Shown: positions 43,954 through 52,222 of the stretch, piece after piece
How the letters are laid out: each line of letters begins with the position of its first letter
Position numbering within the stretch: position 1 is the stretch's first letter
From: Clostridia bacterium
Lineage (GTDB): Bacteria; Bacillota_A; Clostridia; Oscillospirales; CAG-272
Direction of reading: 5' to 3'
DNA length: 64,000 bases
NCBI GenBank assembly: GCA_017462125.1
Contig: JAFTRQ010000177.1
Location: 1 to 64,000 of the forward strand
Program-made: the position numbers and the translations under genes
The notes under the pieces: generated by a model
What the model saw: only the letters and a program-made list of their open reading frames with translations
What the model was told of the DNA's origin: nothing
The model's database searches: none

Positions 43954-45730
43954 AATAAAGACTTTCTTTTCCGGACTTTTCAAAAACGTATGGTTCGGCA
44001 TTAAGACCTGTTTCCTCGCCTCAAAATTCTATTTTTCCATGAAGCTTGTAATTTTGATGTTTACAACGTTGATACCGATTGTGAATCTATGGCTGTGGAA
44101 AGAGGTTCTCAACGGCATTGTGGATTTCGAAAACAAAAAACAGACCGTACTTGTATGTTTGGTCATTTATCTCGCCCTGCAATTAGCTACCTACTTGATA
44201 GACCAATTCGATAATTATGTTCAAGACCGATACAGTGACGAATTGAAGTTTTACATTGACGCCGTGATGATGGATAAGACCTCGCGGATGGATCTTTCCT
44301 TTTTCGATTCTGCCAAGATGGGTGACAAGGTAAGACACGCGAGAAGCAATTTCCTCACAATGATGAATATGTCGTGGCTTGTGTTTGACATCATTTCCGC
44401 GTTCATCAATGTAATAGCAACACTTATTATTGTCTGCACATACAAATGGTGGCTCGGACTTGTCACGCTTGTACTTTTGATTCCGTTTATGCTCTACAAT
44501 AAAAAGCGTACCGAGCGCAAGCTTCAAATGGAAAAAGAACAGCTTCGCGACAACCGAAAAAAGGATTATTATCGTGATGTATTCTTCAACAACGATATTC
44601 AATTTGAGATTAAGCTGAATAATATCGGTGCTTACTTCATCGGCAAGTACAAGGAAACGTGGCAAAAGCTTTATAAAATCAACAAGACGGAGGATATCAA
44701 GCACAATATCATCAATACGCTGATTATGATTGTGAACGTATCCAGCGAATTTTGGGTGTTGACGGTATCGGTATTTGATGTTGTCAATAAACACATCGGT
44801 ATCGGTGATCTGCAATATAATCTCAGTATGGTATCGCGCTTACGAAGCCAATCTCAACTGCTGATGAATAAGGTCAATAAATTCCTTAGCGATAATGCTC
44901 GCCTGATAGAGCTTCAAGAATTTATGGACATCAAACCCGAAGTAGAAAAGAGCGGAACACTGAAGCCGTCAAACAACCCGAAGATTGAATTCTGCAACGT
45001 AAGCTTTCGTTATCCCAATGCAGAACATTACGTGCTGAAGGATTGCTCCTTTACCATTGAACCGCACGAAAAGATTGGTCTGATAGGACTTAACGGTGCA
45101 GGAAAATCCACCATCATCAAGCTGATGTTCCGTTTTTATGATCCCGAGGAGGGGTGTATCAAGCTTGATGGAGTGGATTTGAAAGAATACGATATTTATG
45201 CGGTGCGTAAAGTATTCGGTGTCCTGTTCCAAGATTATGTTACTTACTGCTTGCCTCTCCGTGAGATTATTGCGCTATCCGATTTTGATGAGCGGTTCAA
45301 TGATGAAAAGCTGAAAAAGGCTTGCGACATCAGCGGTGCAAGCGAGGTTATCAAGGATTGGGAGAACGGCTTTGATAGCGTTCTTGGTCGCTACTATGCT
45401 GACAATGGCAAAGACCTTTCTGGCGGTCAATGGCAGCTCGTTGGACTTGCCCGCGCGTACTTCAAGGATAGTGAATATATGATCCTTGACGAGCCCTCCG
45501 CCGCGCTTGACCCAATTTCTGAGGACAGAATATTTGAACAGCTCTATCATTTGAGCGAGGGTAAGAGCTCGGTTACGATTTCACACCGTCTTTCAAACAC
45601 AACACTTGCCGATAAGATTCTCGTTATCGGTGACGGACACATCATCGAACAAGGCTCGCATTTTGAGCTTTTGAAGCAGAACGGAAAATATGCCGAGCTG
45701 TTCAATTTGCAGGCAAGTAAGTATATTTGA
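43946..45730 (+). CDS. ABC exporter subunit B (membrane domain fused to ATPase)
   Basis: This 594-residue half-transporter has about six membrane helices in residues 1-325. Its ATPase domain has Walker A 'GLNGAGKST', the intact signature LSGGQWQL, Walker B 'YMILDEPSAALD' and switch His 'TISHRLS'. With the neighbour at 42060 it likely forms a heterodimeric exporter with one degenerate ATP site. The resemblance in operon design to BmrCD (leader peptide, attenuator, heterodimer) is by layout. Sequence identity has not been tested. Confidence 0.9.
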   Translation: MNKIKTFFSGLFKNVWFGIKTCFLASKFYFSMKLVILMFTTLIPIVNLWLWKEVLNGIVDFENKKQTVLVCLVIYLALQLATYLIDQFDNYVQDRYSDELKFYIDAVMMDKTSRMDLSFFDSAKMGDKVRHARSNFLTMMNMSWLVFDIISAFINVIATLIIVCTYKWWLGLVTLVLLIPFMLYNKKRTERKLQMEKEQLRDNRKKDYYRDVFFNNDIQFEIKLNNIGAYFIGKYKETWQKLYKINKTEDIKHNIINTLIMIVNVSSEFWVLTVSVFDVVNKHIGIGDLQYNLSMVSRLRSQSQLLMNKVNKFLSDNARLIELQEFMDIKPEVEKSGTLKPSNNPKIEFCNVSFRYPNAEHYVLKDCSFTIEPHEKIGLIGLNGAGKSTIIKLMFRFYDPEEGCIKLDGVDLKEYDIYAVRKVFGVLFQDYVTYCLPLREIIALSDFDERFNDEKLKKACDISGASEVIKDWENGFDSVLGRYYADNGKDLSGGQWQLVGLARAYFKDSEYMILDEPSAALDPISEDRIFEQLYHLSEGKSSVTISHRLSNTTLADKILVIGDGHIIEQGSHFELLKQNGKYAELFNLQASKYI

Positions 45731-45750
45731 TTATGAAAGGAAATAGCAAT

Positions 45751-45918
45751 ATGGCAGATCAAGAGCTTGTTAACGCAATTATGGATAAGATTTCCGCAAT
45801 AAAAGAATATAAGGAGAAATATGGAGAGGAAGATATAGTTGCTTACTATAATACCCACGGAACGTATGTAGGTATCGAAAAATATCTTGAAGAATGTGCT
45901 ACGAAAAAACAATCATAA
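45751..45918 (+). CDS. Small acidic protein at the end of the exporter operon
   Basis: This 55-residue protein starts at 45751 (AAAGGA 8 nt upstream); an in-frame ATG at 45727 overlaps the exporter stop and lacks spacing. It is helical and charged ('MADQELVNAIMDKISAIKEY', then EEDIVAYYNTHGTYVGIEKYLEEC). There is no signal peptide or double-glycine motif. It could be a regulator or an accessory subunit of the exporter. Unknown family. Confidence 0.6.
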   Translation: MADQELVNAIMDKISAIKEYKEKYGEEDIVAYYNTHGTYVGIEKYLEECATKKQS

Positions 45919-45922
45919 ATAT

Positions 45923-45967
45923 CCCGCCGAGAGCAACCAAATGGTCGCTCTCGGCGGGGTTTCTTTT
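45923..45967 (+). terminator. Terminator of the exporter operon
   Basis: A 12-bp perfect stem (CCCGCCGAGAGC with its complement) has an ACC/GGT extension and ends in TTTCTTTT. It also separates the convergent gene at 45984. Confidence 0.9.
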
Positions 45968-45983
45968 CAAATTTTTTAGAAAT

Positions 45984-46430
45984 TTAAATATATTTCTTCG
46001 CTCTCTCCAAATTTCTTTCTTCGAACTCAATGACGTCGCGAACAAGCTTCAAGGAGCCCTCGGACACACCTGTATTCTCATACTCGCGAAGGAGCTTGAT
46101 TCCGTCGGTCACACCCATTGTGGAGCCCTCGGCAATCATCTGTGCCAGATGGCTATCGGTAGAATCCGTCATGGTATTCATTGCCATACCAATGCTTGCC
46201 CACAGCTTGGTCATCGGATTCTCTTCCTTGGCCTCCGATCCCATTTCCTTTATACGAGCCTTTGCTTTTGCCGCAAAGCTTTCATAACCGTTAAGCTGAT
46301 CGGTCAGATCGGTCTTAAATTTGCCATCGCTGACCTTGCTCATCAGCTTTACAATCGAATCCGAGCCCATCTTCACATTTTTATAAAGCTGATCCAGCAT
46401 TTCCGCTTCTTTTGTCTTTAATTCCTGCAT
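45984..46430 (-). CDS. Conserved helical protein (ferritin-like/DUF2383-like pattern)
   Basis: This 148-residue soluble, all-helical protein has no signal peptide. Long amphipathic helices ('MQELKTKEAEMLDQLYKNVKM' and 'LKLVRDVIEFEERNLERAKK') and acidic residues in the last helix recall ferritin-like or DUF2383 bundles. A complete diiron EXXH ligand set is not visible. AAAGGA lies 8 nt before the ATG. It is probably monocistronic. Function is unknown. Confidence 0.65.
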   Translation of the reverse strand: MQELKTKEAEMLDQLYKNVKMGSDSIVKLMSKVSDGKFKTDLTDQLNGYESFAAKAKARIKEMGSEAKEENPMTKLWASIGMAMNTMTDSTDSHLAQMIAEGSTMGVTDGIKLLREYENTGVSEGSLKLVRDVIEFEERNLERAKKYI

Positions 46431-46499
46431 CTTTTTTAGATCCTTTCAAAATCAATGGATTTCAACCATAGTTTGTGCAATATAATCAATATTATACAG

Positions 46500-46528
46500 A
46501 AAAAACGGAGTTGCAAACTCCGTTTTTT
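46500..46528 (-). terminator. Terminator of the rex-dnaD-helicase loader operon
   Basis: A 13-bp perfect stem (AAAAAACGGAGTT with its complement) gives a T run on either strand. It lies 8 bp after the helicase loader stop on the minus strand. Confidence 0.85.
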
Positions 46529-46536
46529 CATTTTTA

Positions 46537-47502
46537 TTATTTTTTCATTAACTTCATTTCTCTGATATCTGTGCCTGCAAAGGGTAGCACCATATATTCA
46601 CCGAAGATGCGGCTTGTAATTCTGTCCTGATACTTTTTTCGCATTTCATCTCTGTTGAAATTGGTATTGATCACCGTGGATTTTTTACGGTTCAATCTGC
46701 TGTTGATCACATTGTAGAGACAAGACGTCGTGAATTGGTTGATGACTTCCGTACCAAGGTCGTCAATGATCAGCAGATCGCAGGTATAGTACTTTTCGGT
46801 CTCACCCGTAACCTCTGCATTAGCACTGTTTCCGAAGCGATTCAACTCAAAATCCGAAAACATACCCGTGGCAGTGGTATAATACACGTCATTTCCCTTT
46901 TCAATGATCACACCGCCCATTGCACTTGACAGATGTGTCTTACCAAGTCCCGTGTTACCCATCATCAGAATATTACCGGATGTTCCCGCTTTATAGGTAT
47001 CCGCATAATCCTTTACAATACTCAAAATCGTTTTCATACGGTTCAAAGCATCACCCTTATAATAAGATAGATCGAAGCTATCAAAGGTCTGTGTCGCGAT
47101 CAGATCCTTCATACCCGAGGATTCAAGACCCGCCTCAACCAGCTTCTTGATCATACACTTGCACATCTTATAATCAACCGTACCCGTATCGCCACACGCA
47201 GGACATTCGTAACGGATCTCCGTATAATCGGAAGCAAAGCCTGCTTTCTGAAGAAGCGATGCTCTCTGCTCCAAAAGCTGGGTATTTCTTTTTTTTGCAC
47301 GCTCAATCTCTGCCATTTCACCACGCAAAGATGCGTCAAATATTGAAAACCCCGTAGAAGCCAACTGATGATCGATCTCCTTTATCTCGGGGCATACCGC
47401 GTGCACCTCGGCACGGCGAAGCTTGGCATCGTCCTCAGCACGACGGTATTTTCCATCGTATTCTTGCTTGATCCTTGCGTAATTATCTTTATTAAATCCC
47501 AT
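46537..47502 (-). CDS. DnaI/DnaC-like replicative helicase loader
   Basis: This 321-residue AAA+ ATPase loads the replicative helicase at origins and forks. An N-terminal helical part precedes a zinc-binding motif ('CPACGDTGTVDYKMCKC', about residues 95-111). The ATPase core has Walker A 'GNTGLGKTHL', Walker B 'LLIIDDLG' and an arginine-finger region 'RITSRIFGEY'. The N-terminal zinc module is typical of Firmicutes loaders. ATG 47502 is used; TTG 47511 is an alternative and neither has a clear Shine-Dalgarno site. It follows the dnaD-type gene with an 81-bp gap. Confidence 0.88.
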   Translation of the reverse strand: MGFNKDNYARIKQEYDGKYRRAEDDAKLRRAEVHAVCPEIKEIDHQLASTGFSIFDASLRGEMAEIERAKKRNTQLLEQRASLLQKAGFASDYTEIRYECPACGDTGTVDYKMCKCMIKKLVEAGLESSGMKDLIATQTFDSFDLSYYKGDALNRMKTILSIVKDYADTYKAGTSGNILMMGNTGLGKTHLSSAMGGVIIEKGNDVYYTTATGMFSDFELNRFGNSANAEVTGETEKYYTCDLLIIDDLGTEVINQFTTSCLYNVINSRLNRKKSTVINTNFNRDEMRKKYQDRITSRIFGEYMVLPFAGTDIREMKLMKK

Positions 47503-47583
47503 ATCGATCAAGTGCGCCTGACATCTTCATAAAAGACAAACCGATGTAAGCGCGCCCTTTCCTTCATTATTTCATTTGACATT

Positions 47584-48570
47584 TCAGGCATTCTCGCCAA
47601 GACTTCTCCTGACAGCGGCCTCAAAAAAGCTGTCCGTATCAAAGCTTCCTGTACCGGGAGCTTCCGCATTATCACCGTTTTTGTAGGATTCCTCAATCGC
47701 ATCCAGCGTACGCAATCCTGCCACGTTCCATCTTTCAAGAACCGCATTCGCGTACGCAAAGGAGCCCTTTCCCGTAGCATCTGCCGTGACCTCATACGCT
47801 TTTTCAATGATCTCTACAGAATAACCCATATCATTTATCCAAGCAGAAATAAACTTTTTCTCCTTGGAGGTAAATGCGCGCTCTCCCATGCCGAACAATG
47901 CCCTGATCTTACCCTCTGCCGCCGCGGCATTCTCTCTCCGCTTCAACTCCTCAGAAAGCTGCGCACCCGTGGTAATGCCCGCATCGTAAAGCGCAAATGC
48001 TGTTTTTTCCGCATAATGGAGTGTATTTTTTCCAATTGTCACGCAATACGTCAGCAACATCATCACATATTCGCAATCAAGGCCAAGGTAATCCACAAGT
48101 CCGATCAGTACGTTGATCTCTCTGACGTTGAAGATCTTACCCATGATATTCTGACATTCATTGATCAGCATTGCGGTCTCTTGTCGCTTCTCTAAAAGCG
48201 CAGACAACTCGTCCGAGGTATATTTGGGCAGCTCATCCGCACTCTTCAGCTTTTTCTTTTCTACTCTTTCAGAGGTTTCGCGCGTTTTGCTCTCGCTCTC
48301 TGCAGTATAAGCAAGTGTCACATTGCCTTGAGGCTTCTTCCCGTCAGTAACCTCGATAATTCCCGTTCCGCGCCAAAACGATAGTGATTCGCGCACCTCA
48401 TCCTCGGTACAATTGGCAAGCTGTGCCAGCTTTTTTACATCCGCGTTTCCACATGCAGAGCACAATCCCAAAAGGACTCTCAGATCTGTCGAGCTTGCTC
48501 GGTCGGCAATCTCAAGCACTTGGCAGGGGAATGCCGCAGCGCTGTTTCCGTAATTAATTAAATATTTCAC
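47584..48570 (-). CDS. DnaD-domain primosome protein
   Basis: This 328-residue protein has an N-terminal winged-helix part (about 1-90) and a C-terminal DnaD/DnaB-type DDBH2 domain (about 240-300). That domain carries the characteristic 'SFAYANAVLERWNVAGLRT' (Y-x3-N/I-x3-W) motif. Such proteins remodel DNA and recruit the helicase loader at origins and restart sites. It overlaps the rex stop by 4 bp and precedes the helicase loader, a combination common in Clostridia. Confidence 0.88.
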   Translation of the reverse strand: MKYLINYGNSAAAFPCQVLEIADRASSTDLRVLLGLCSACGNADVKKLAQLANCTEDEVRESLSFWRGTGIIEVTDGKKPQGNVTLAYTAESESKTRETSERVEKKKLKSADELPKYTSDELSALLEKRQETAMLINECQNIMGKIFNVREINVLIGLVDYLGLDCEYVMMLLTYCVTIGKNTLHYAEKTAFALYDAGITTGAQLSEELKRRENAAAAEGKIRALFGMGERAFTSKEKKFISAWINDMGYSVEIIEKAYEVTADATGKGSFAYANAVLERWNVAGLRTLDAIEESYKNGDNAEAPGTGSFDTDSFFEAAVRRSLGENA

Positions 48571-49316
48571 TTTGTCTCCGTTTCCTTATCCCCGTCCGTG
48601 ATTCTCCAAAAGGCAGGCTCGTCCGCCTCGGAGTCACTCTCCTCAACAACCCGCTCACTACCCTCATTCCGGCAAATACGGCAATTCAATATCATCAAAG
48701 AATCACCCAGGTGAACGTTTTCCACTACAATGTCCTCGTCGGTATATTCAAGCTCAACACCCATATAATTCCAAAGGCCCTTGAGCCCAAGCTTCACGCA
48801 ACGGTCAGCAATTCCCTTGACCAATGCCTTAGGGCATGCAAGCACTGCAATATCCACCTTGTTTTCGGTGCAAAACGCCTCAAGCTCATCGATGGGATAA
48901 ACAGGAACGCCTGCGCAATCCTTTCCTTCAGCATCATTACCTGTGTCAAACAGCGCACTGATATCAACACCGCGCTTTTCAAACATAGACAGATGTACAA
49001 GTGCTCTGCCAAGGTCGCCTGCACCGATAATGATAGCCTTAAAGCCCGCGCTGACGCCGAGAATCTCGCTGATCTTTGCGAACAGATAATTGACGTTATA
49101 TCCGTATCCCTGCTGACCGAAGCCGCCAAAGCAGTTCAGATCCTGACGGATCTGTGATGCGGTCACGTGCATCATATTTGCCAGCTCGCCCGAGCTGATC
49201 CTCGTCTTTCCTCTTGCAATCAGCTCACACAAATACCGATAATATCGGGGGAGTCGACGAATAACCGCAGGAGAAATGCTCTGTTTATTAACGCCTTCAT
49301 TAACACTGTTGTTCAT
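48567..49316 (-). CDS. rex: Redox-sensing transcriptional repressor Rex
   Basis: This 249-residue protein has an N-terminal winged-helix DNA-binding domain ('SPAVIRRLPRYYRYLCELI', 'ISSGELANMMHVTASQIRQDLNCFG'). A Rossmann domain follows with 'IIGAGDLGRALVHLSMF', which senses the NADH/NAD ratio. An acidic C-terminal tail of about 30 residues extends past the usual end. Rex represses fermentative and respiratory genes and releases DNA when NADH is high. It is the first gene of the primosome operon and lies downstream of the DnaA-box cluster. Confidence 0.95.
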   Translation of the reverse strand: MNNSVNEGVNKQSISPAVIRRLPRYYRYLCELIARGKTRISSGELANMMHVTASQIRQDLNCFGGFGQQGYGYNVNYLFAKISEILGVSAGFKAIIIGAGDLGRALVHLSMFEKRGVDISALFDTGNDAEGKDCAGVPVYPIDELEAFCTENKVDIAVLACPKALVKGIADRCVKLGLKGLWNYMGVELEYTDEDIVVENVHLGDSLMILNCRICRNEGSERVVEESDSEADEPAFWRITDGDKETETK

Positions 49317-49360
49317 TATTTTTCGTCCTTAAAATTATTTTGTTTCGAATAAATTTACAT

Positions 49361-49602
49361 TTATCCACCATTTAAAATCCGCTGTTTTTCAAAGCAACAT
49401 TGCCCATTTTTCGGGAAATATTGGGTTTTCCACAACAGCTCAACCGTTCGGTTTATCCACAGTTTCCACAATGTTATCCACAGAAAGCCCTTGCAAATCA
49501 AAGGATTCAAGGATTTATACAAAGCATATTTATACAATTTTGTCGAATATTGGGTGTGGAAATCGAAGGTTTTCCACAGCTGTGGAAAACCTCTGTGGAA
49601 AA
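49361..49602. promoter_or_regulatory. DnaA-box cluster (candidate origin or DnaA-control region)
   Basis: Two perfect DnaA boxes TTATCCACA (49453-49461, 49474-49482) and one-mismatch boxes at 49361 (TTATCCACC), 49426, 49570, and on the other strand at 49581 and 49594 (TTTTCCACA type), plus weaker ones at 49462 and 49555, fall within 242 bp. An AT-rich stretch (about 49500-49552) lies between the two groups. It occupies the whole gap between tsaD and rex. The density fits an origin, a titration site or DnaA control of the primosome operon. Confidence 0.7.
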
Positions 49603-49662
49603 CACCCTTTCAAGTCTCGTTAACAAGCTGTGAATTTGCAATGAATTTTACTTCAACGGTTT

Positions 49663-50670
49663 TCAGATATCATCTGCCGCAGAAGCATTTAACGAGGTAT
49701 CCGCAAGTCTGCCCTCAAGATACTCAAAGCAACCCGAGGCGGCAATCATCGCGCCGTTATCACCGCAAAGCTCTCGGGGAGGAACCACAAGCTTGACTCC
49801 GCGATCCCGACACATTTCTGCCAACGCGCCGCGCAAATGTGAATTCGCCGCAACACCGCCTGCAAGCACCAAGGTATCAAGCCCCGTTTCATCAAGGGCT
49901 GCCGAGGTCTGCTTTACGATTGCCTTAACAATAGTCTTGGTATAGGATGCGGAAAGATCCGCGCGATTGATCTCTTCGCCCTTCTGGTTTGCGGAATTTA
50001 TATAGTTCAGTGCCGCAGTTTTGATTCCACTGAAGGAAAAATCCAAGGTGTGCTGGAGAGCGGGAGACGGCAATTTGATTGCCTTGGGATCACCCTCATA
50101 CGCAAGCTTGTCAAGGGCCGCGCCTCCGGGATACGGCAAGCCGATCACTCTGCCGATCTTGTCAAATGCTTCTCCCGCTGCATCATCTCGAGTAGTTCCG
50201 ATCTCACGAAGCGTTCGGTAATCCTCACAAACGTAGATCGACGTATGTCCTCCCGACACTACAAGCGCCAAAAATTCAGGCTTTAGCTCCTTATCGGTAA
50301 GATACGCCGCTGAAATATGTCCGTGGATGTGATTGACCGATACCAGCGGGATGTTATTGGCAAAGGCCAACGATTTTGCAAAATTCACACCGACCAGAAG
50401 TGCGCCGATCAACCCGGGATGAGTCGTTACCGCGACACAATCCAATTGCGCAAGCGTGATACCGGCTGTCTGCAATGCCTCCGTTGTAATAGAGGATACC
50501 GCTTCAATATGTGCACGGCTTGCGATTTCGGGAACGACGCCGCCATACAAGCGATGTGTCTCGATCTGAGACGCAACAATATTTGATCTGATCTCAAAAA
50601 CTCCGTCACGATACTCAATCACAGCCGCCGAGGTTTCGTCACAAGAGCTTTCCATTCCTAAAATATACAT
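49663..50670 (-). CDS. tsaD: tRNA N6-threonylcarbamoyladenosine synthase subunit TsaD
   Basis: TsaD transfers the threonylcarbamoyl group to A37 of ANN-decoding tRNAs with TsaB and TsaE. The 335-residue protein has the usual size, with 'LGMESSCDETSAAV', the metal-binding 'VNHIHGHISAAYL', 'ALVVSGGHTS' and 'LAGGVAANSHLR'. It lies 9 bp after rimI on the minus strand. TsaB and TsaE are not in the window. Confidence 0.96.
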   Translation of the reverse strand: MYILGMESSCDETSAAVIEYRDGVFEIRSNIVASQIETHRLYGGVVPEIASRAHIEAVSSITTEALQTAGITLAQLDCVAVTTHPGLIGALLVGVNFAKSLAFANNIPLVSVNHIHGHISAAYLTDKELKPEFLALVVSGGHTSIYVCEDYRTLREIGTTRDDAAGEAFDKIGRVIGLPYPGGAALDKLAYEGDPKAIKLPSPALQHTLDFSFSGIKTAALNYINSANQKGEEINRADLSASYTKTIVKAIVKQTSAALDETGLDTLVLAGGVAANSHLRGALAEMCRDRGVKLVVPPRELCGDNGAMIAASGCFEYLEGRLADTSLNASAADDI

Positions 50671-50679
50671 AGATTATCC

Positions 50680-51168
50680 TTACTTAATGTGTAATATCAT
50701 CACCAAAGCAGCTTCTGTCGGCTTGGTATAGAAGTCTTTTCTCTTACCCTCCACCTTAAATCCAAGGGCAGAGTAAAGCGCGATTGCCGCGCGGTTAGAC
50801 TCTCTGACCTCAAGCGAGATCGAGTCAAGGCGGTTGTTTTTAGCGTATCTGATGAGCGCTTCAACCACCGCTCTGCCATATCCCATGCGGCGAAAATCGG
50901 GATGAGTCGCGATATTGGTGATCTGACCCTCGTCAACCGCCACGAGCATACCGCCATAAGCACAGACGATGCCATCCTTGCGACAGACCATTCCAACACC
51001 GATGCCCTCGTTAGTCAGAAGCTCAAGGCTTTTTCTGCTCCATGGTTGACTGAAGCAAAGCTTTTCAAGCTCCGCGACTCCTTCAAGTGCATCCGCTGTC
51101 ATTTTCTCGGGATGAATGCGCGGGCGAGCCTTTTTCTCCTCGGGAGCAATATTTTTGTTCTCTTCCAT
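50680..51168 (-). CDS. rimI: Ribosomal-protein alanine N-acetyltransferase RimI-like
   Basis: This 162-residue GNAT-fold acetyltransferase has the acetyl-CoA loop 'FRRMGYGRAVVEALI' and the ending 'LEVRESNRAAIALYSALGFKVEGKRKDFY', diagnostic of RimI. A polar N-terminal extension of about 25 residues is unusual. ATG 51168 with AAGGT about 9 nt upstream is preferred over the GTG at 51183. It sits with tsaD as in many Firmicutes. RimI acetylates ribosomal protein S18 in Escherichia coli; the target here is unproven. Confidence 0.88.
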   Translation of the reverse strand: MEENKNIAPEEKKARPRIHPEKMTADALEGVAELEKLCFSQPWSRKSLELLTNEGIGVGMVCRKDGIVCAYGGMLVAVDEGQITNIATHPDFRRMGYGRAVVEALIRYAKNNRLDSISLEVRESNRAAIALYSALGFKVEGKRKDFYTKPTEAALVMILHIK

Positions 51169-51183
51169 TTTTGTAACCTTCAC

Positions 51184-51678
51184 TTAATAACCGAATTTTC
51201 CGGACAGCGAATCGTCGTCCTCAATCCAATCCGAAACCGAGATCACTCTGTAATCCTCTGCGGTATCTCTGACAATAACCGTTTCAATACCCGCATTGAT
51301 GATCTGTCTCTTGCACATCATACAGCTGTTGGTTCCGGAATAAAGAGAGCCGTCTGCAGGATTCACGCAGACCATATAAAGTGTAGAGCCCAACATTCTG
51401 TCTCTGGGAGCCGCGATGATCGCATTTGCCTCAGCATGAACCGAGCGACAAAGCTCATATCGCTCACCTCTGGGAATCTTCAGCTCTTCTCTGATACAGA
51501 AACTGATATCAGTACAGTTTTTTCTTCCTCTCGGCGCTCCGTTATAGCCTGTGGAGACGATTACGTCGTCCTTCACAATGATCGCACCGAAGTGACGTCG
51601 CATACAAGTAGCTCTTTCTGCGACAGTCTGAGCAATATCAAGATAATAATTCGCCTTTGAGACCCTGTCCTTACTCAT
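51184..51678 (-). CDS. Deoxycytidylate (dCMP) deaminase, ComEB-like
   Basis: This 164-residue zinc enzyme deaminates dCMP to dUMP for thymidylate synthesis. It shows the zinc site 'VHAEANAII' (His and catalytic Glu) and 'SCMMCKRQI' (two Cys). Also present are 'GAIIVKDDVIVSTGYNGAPRG' and an extra 'CTD...C' zinc-binding insertion typical of this family. The start at 51678 follows AAAGGAG by 6 nt; a longer reading from 51717 lacks support. It heads the rimI-tsaD group. Confidence 0.92.
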   Translation of the reverse strand: MSKDRVSKANYYLDIAQTVAERATCMRRHFGAIIVKDDVIVSTGYNGAPRGRKNCTDISFCIREELKIPRGERYELCRSVHAEANAIIAAPRDRMLGSTLYMVCVNPADGSLYSGTNSCMMCKRQIINAGIETVIVRDTAEDYRVISVSDWIEDDDSLSGKFGY

Positions 51679-51907
51679 TTTTTCTCCTTTTGCGGAATCA
51701 CCTAAAAAATGGTACACTTCCGCATTTTATTATATTTATTTAATTATATCTTATTTCCGCAAAAAAATCAAGAGGTTTGACAAAATTGGCGGAAAAGATT
51801 CTTTATTCGTCAAGGCTATCCACTATGTCAGCCATCCGCCGTACTGCATATAATTGAACGAGCGGACCTGTTCGCTCGAAAACGGCAGAAGCTTTGGAGA
51901 ACCGATT

Positions 51908-52153
51908 ATGATATACAACAACTCATACCGCACAGTCACGGTATGCACTGCCGTGACCGTTTCAATGACCGTCGCCTTAAAGGCACAGCGAATCCTTGCG
52001 AAGAGTGCGATCCGCGCTGAGGTGATCAAGGTCAGCAGCTCCTCGGCCAAGCGGGGCTGCACCTACGGCATTGAATTCGACTATTCCCTTTTGGGAAACG
52101 TCAAGGATATACTTGGCAGATCCGGCATTGACGTAAAAGAATATCTTTGCTGA
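51908..52153 (+). CDS. DUF3343 putative Se/S carrier-like protein
   Basis: This 81-residue protein has GGAG 9 nt before ATG 51908, which decides the start over an upstream ATG at 51854. The motif 'SSSAKRGCTYGIEF' with a single Cys matches the DUF3343 pattern ('GCG.A'-like Cys loop). DUF3343 proteins are proposed carriers of activated sulfur or selenium and are usually paired with a cysteine desulfurase, as here 70 bp downstream. A hairpin (52157-52189) lies between the two. The carrier role is inferred from the family and pairing. Confidence 0.72.
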   Translation: MIYNNSYRTVTVCTAVTVSMTVALKAQRILAKSAIRAEVIKVSSSSAKRGCTYGIEFDYSLLGNVKDILGRSGIDVKEYLC

Positions 52154-52222
52154 ATAGTTGCCGAGCCCTCCTACAGTCGGCTCGGCAACTGTTCTGACAT
52201 CATAAAGTGAGGTAACTAACAA

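Noticed and set aside
47508..47807. A 99-codon ORF overlapping the end of the dnaD-type gene
   Set aside because: It lies out of frame inside the DnaD coding region. Only its last 24 codons fall in the gap before the helicase loader, without a clear ribosome site.
49400..49796. Small ORFs across the DnaA-box region
   Set aside because: They consist of translated box repeats and have no start signals. The region is better explained as regulatory DNA.
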